From positions 44,394,278 to 44,458,277 of the forward strand of contig JALIGW010000002.1 of assembly GCA_023053685.1 (NCBI GenBank): a stretch of 64,000 nucleotides of DNA, read 5' to 3'. The position numbers and the translations under genes were made by a program. The notes beneath the pieces are model-generated. The model ran no database searches. It had not been told where the DNA came from and worked only from the letters and a program-made list of their open reading frames with translations. The stretch is from Diadophis punctatus similis. Its lineage: Eukaryota > Chordata > Lepidosauria > Squamata > Dipsadidae. The first letter of the stretch is position 1; each line of letters begins with the position of its first letter. Positions 53,401 through 57,078 of this stretch are shown here, one piece after another.

Positions 53401-56400
53401 AGTGGGCAGTAACATGCCCAGGCCTGGGCAGTGCTTGCAGATCATATGCCTTGGCAATCGTCACCCTTATCCAGCGGCCAATAGTCGAAGGAGAAACCTT
53501 GGAACCCAAAGAGGTAGGTTGAAATGAAACGAACATAGTCTCCGTACACCTCAGGGTCTCAGTACACTTAAGAGATGCGGAGAGCCCTCCGGACATCCAA
53601 TGTGTGCCACCGGCGTTCCAGGGGATGGGACGGGTCAGGACAAAAATTAGGCAATATCAATTCTTGGGCCCTGTGAAACCACGAGTTAACTTTTGGTAAG
53701 AAGGAGGGATCCAAACGTAACACGACTCTATCCGTGTGAAAAATGCACAGGTCCTGGCGGACTGACAGAGCTGCCAGTTCGGAAATCCGTCTAGCGGATG
53801 TAATGGCCACTAAGAACGCCACCTTAGAAGTCAGATACCACAGGCTGGCCAACCGCAACGGTTTGTATGGGGCTCTGGTCAATGAATTAAGAACCTTAGA
53901 GAGGTTCCAGGTTGGATAACGATGGACCGGAGGAGGGCAGATATTGGCAGCACCTCTGAGGAACCGATGAATCGAGGAATGTTGAGACAGGGATTCCAGA
54001 GATCCACAACTTAAAACCGACGAGAGAGCAGCTACCTGTCTGCGAAAAGTATTTGTAGACAACCCTTTGTCCAAGCCCTCCTGCAAGAATTCCAGAACCT
54101 GTGGAATGGATGGGTGCAGAGGAGTGTAGCCCGATGCGGAACACCACGTACAGAACGCCTTCCAGGTGGCAGCATAAATGTGTTGAGTCGAAGGCCTGCG
54201 AAAGCCAACAGAGTCTTCATGACTCTGTCCAAGAATTTGCTCTGCCTCAGAGCGCACCGCTCAATCTCCAGGCGGTCAGTTGGAACCAGTGGAAATCTGG
54301 ATGGACTAATAGACCCTGGCTGAGAGCGCCTTTGCAATGTGGAATCCTCCAGGGCCTCTGAACGGATAATGCCACCAGGTCTGCAAACCATGGCCTCCGG
54401 GGCCAATGAGGTGCCAAGAGCAGAACTTCCGCCCTCTCCTCCAGAAGCTTCCTGATGACTCTGGAAAGCAGCAGAAGAGGAGGAAACGCATACAGGAGCC
54501 CTGGGGGCCAGGTGCAGCGTAGGGAGTCTATTCCCTCTGCCCCCGGGGTCTGGAAACGGGAGAAGAACCTCTACAGTTGGGCGTTCTCCGGAGAGGCGAA
54601 CAAGTCGATTACGGGAAGGCTGAATCTCGCGACTAGCAGTTGGAAGAGGGACCTGTGTAACTACCACTCCGCCTGGTCTATCCTTGACCTGTTCAGCCAG
54701 TCCGCCTGCGCATTGACTCCGCCCGAGATGTGGTCCACTGATATGGACTGGAGATGCCTCTCCGCCCAGAGGCCCAGGCTCTGTGCTAGTAGCATGAGGG
54801 ACTGCGACCTGGTGCCTCCATGTCTGTTTATGTGTGCCTTTGCCGACACGTTGTCTGTTAGGATGAGCACATGTTGGGCGGACACCAGGCCCTGCAACCT
54901 GCGAAGGGCCATGAAGACAGCCCGTAGCTCCAACCAGTTGATGTTGCGCAGGCAGTCGGAATGAAAGCACTGGCCTTGGACCATGAGGGTCTGGGAGTGC
55001 GTTCCCCAGCTATAGAGACTGGCGTCTGTAGTGACCACCAGCCGTCAAGGCTCCTGGAAGAAACAGTCCTTAGAGACGGCCGAAGACGTCCACCATGATA
55101 GAAAATGCAGAACCCTCCTGGGAAGCGAAACCCTACTCTGGGAAGTACCACAACCCGCCTTCTGGAAGGGCAAGAGGAACCATTGAAGGTCCCTAGAGTG
55201 AACGCGAGCCCAGGGAGTGATGCCTATGCAAGATATCATTTTACCCAAGAGGGTAGCCAGGAAAGCTAGAGTGACCCTGCTTTCCAGTTGAGCCTGAGAA
55301 GCCATCTGCTGGAGACTGACCTGACGTTCAGGGGAGAGGAAGACCCTGCACTGCAAGGAATCAATGACCGCCCCTAGATGCAAAATGCGGTTGGTAGGCA
55401 AAAGACAGCTCTTCTCCCGGTTGATGGAAAAACCGAGGAGTTCAAGGGAATCTATCGTCACCTGGAGATCCTCCCTCGCCTGCATCAGCGAGGAGGCCTG
55501 AATTAAGATATCATCCAGGTAACACTGAAGCCTAATTGGTTTAGCCCTCAAGTGAGCCGCCACAGCAGCCAGAACCTTAGTGAAAACCCTTGGGAGTCGA
55601 TGAAAGGCCAAAAGGAAGGGCCTGATACTGGAAATGGTTACCCCCATAAAAAAATCTCAGGAATTGTTTGTGAGCTGGCAGGATAGGAATGATACCCCTG
55701 GTGTAGAGACTCATTATTATGATTATTAATTCAAATTTAAATTCAATATATTAAACATGTTTATAATAGACCTTTAGTTAAGTTTAAAAAACTTTAATCA
55801 TGTCTGTCATAATCAAAATGTCTTTTGTTCTGTCACTGTAAATACTCATAAATACAAACCCTCCTTTCTTTTTCTCCTTGATCTTTTTGTAATGTCCATT
55901 TTATTTACCCATTAAAGCAGGAAAAGAATATGATTTGATTTATTGGATTTGATAAAGTGGCCTAACTCCCAGAAGATTCTGGGCAGCATCCAATAACTCC
56001 AATACATAGATTTAAAAAATATGTTAAAAAACCACACAGCTGCCCAGACCAACAACACTCCCCAACATGCAAAAACTTAATAGGATCTCTAACTGCAGTC
56101 TTGGAACAAAGTCAGATCTTAAGATACTTCCAGAAACCAAGGAGAGTAGGAGCTATGTCTTCTGCTGTTCATGAAGATCCAGGCGTCAACAGGGAAAGAA
56201 TTCACTCTCACTGTCTTATCCACAATAAGATAAAATTTAATTGATGGGACTTGAAACACACCCACTCTGTCTGACAGCACTGGATGGGCAGAAACAACTG
56301 GAGACAGGCAGTCTCTCAAATGGCAATCTCTATACCATGAAGGGCTTTATAGCACCTTGAACTGCACCCAGGAGTCAACTGGAAGCCAATGCAGCTCATG

Positions 56401-56846
56401 TAGCAGTGATGACACAGTGGCATAACTAGAAGCATCTGTTATTGCTTGAACCATTACTATTTGAACCATTTGAAGCTTCCAGATAGTTTTCAAAGGCCAG
56501 GTAGGACTTCTTACAAATTTAGAACATTGCTGTAGGAAGCCAAAATACAAATACAACTTTGTTTTATTATATAAATCCCTATATGGGATTTAAACTAGTT
56601 TCAACACACAGAGACTACAAGTTACTTCTTATATGAGCAACATGATATTGCTAAACCCAGCCCACGTATCTCATTAAAATCATTTAGTTACTTCAATCAA
56701 CTTAATACTGTTCTTGATCTCCTATATTTATTTAATTCTATTTTGAAAAGCAATTTAAAAATTATGCAATAAAAGAATGCATGTAAAAGGTAAAGTGAGT
56801 AAGAAAATAACTGTTTAACTGTATCAAACCATTAATTTAGAATTTG

Positions 56847-56884
<38 letters not shown>

Positions 56885-57025
56885 ACACACACACACACAA
56901 AGTGTTTCCCCAAAAATAAGACCCTGTCTTATATTTTTTTGAACCTTGAAATAATAATTGCCATGCACTCAAAAGCCCGATTGCGCTTATTATCAGGGGA
57001 TGTCTTATTTTGGGGGAAACAGGAG

Positions 57026-57078
<53 letters not shown>

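Larger units (their letters stand above)
52850..55715 (-). mobile_element. DIRS-type retroelement, 5'-truncated
   Basis: On the minus strand, in order: RT with CYLDDILI (about 55528), RNase H ([26 protein letters not shown]), then tyrosine recombinase ([27 protein letters not shown]). The 3' end carries inverted blocks of GGTGGAGCTAGCATCCAGGC (52897 and 53151) and its complement (about 53080-53100), as in DIRS termini. The left part (gag and the RT start) is missing beyond 55715. RT, RNase H and recombinase are split by frameshifts and a stop, so inactive. Confidence 0.9.

Noticed and set aside
54032..54970. 312-codon open frame on the minus strand
   Set aside because: It overlaps the DIRS RNase H and recombinase in another frame and has no recognisable domain.
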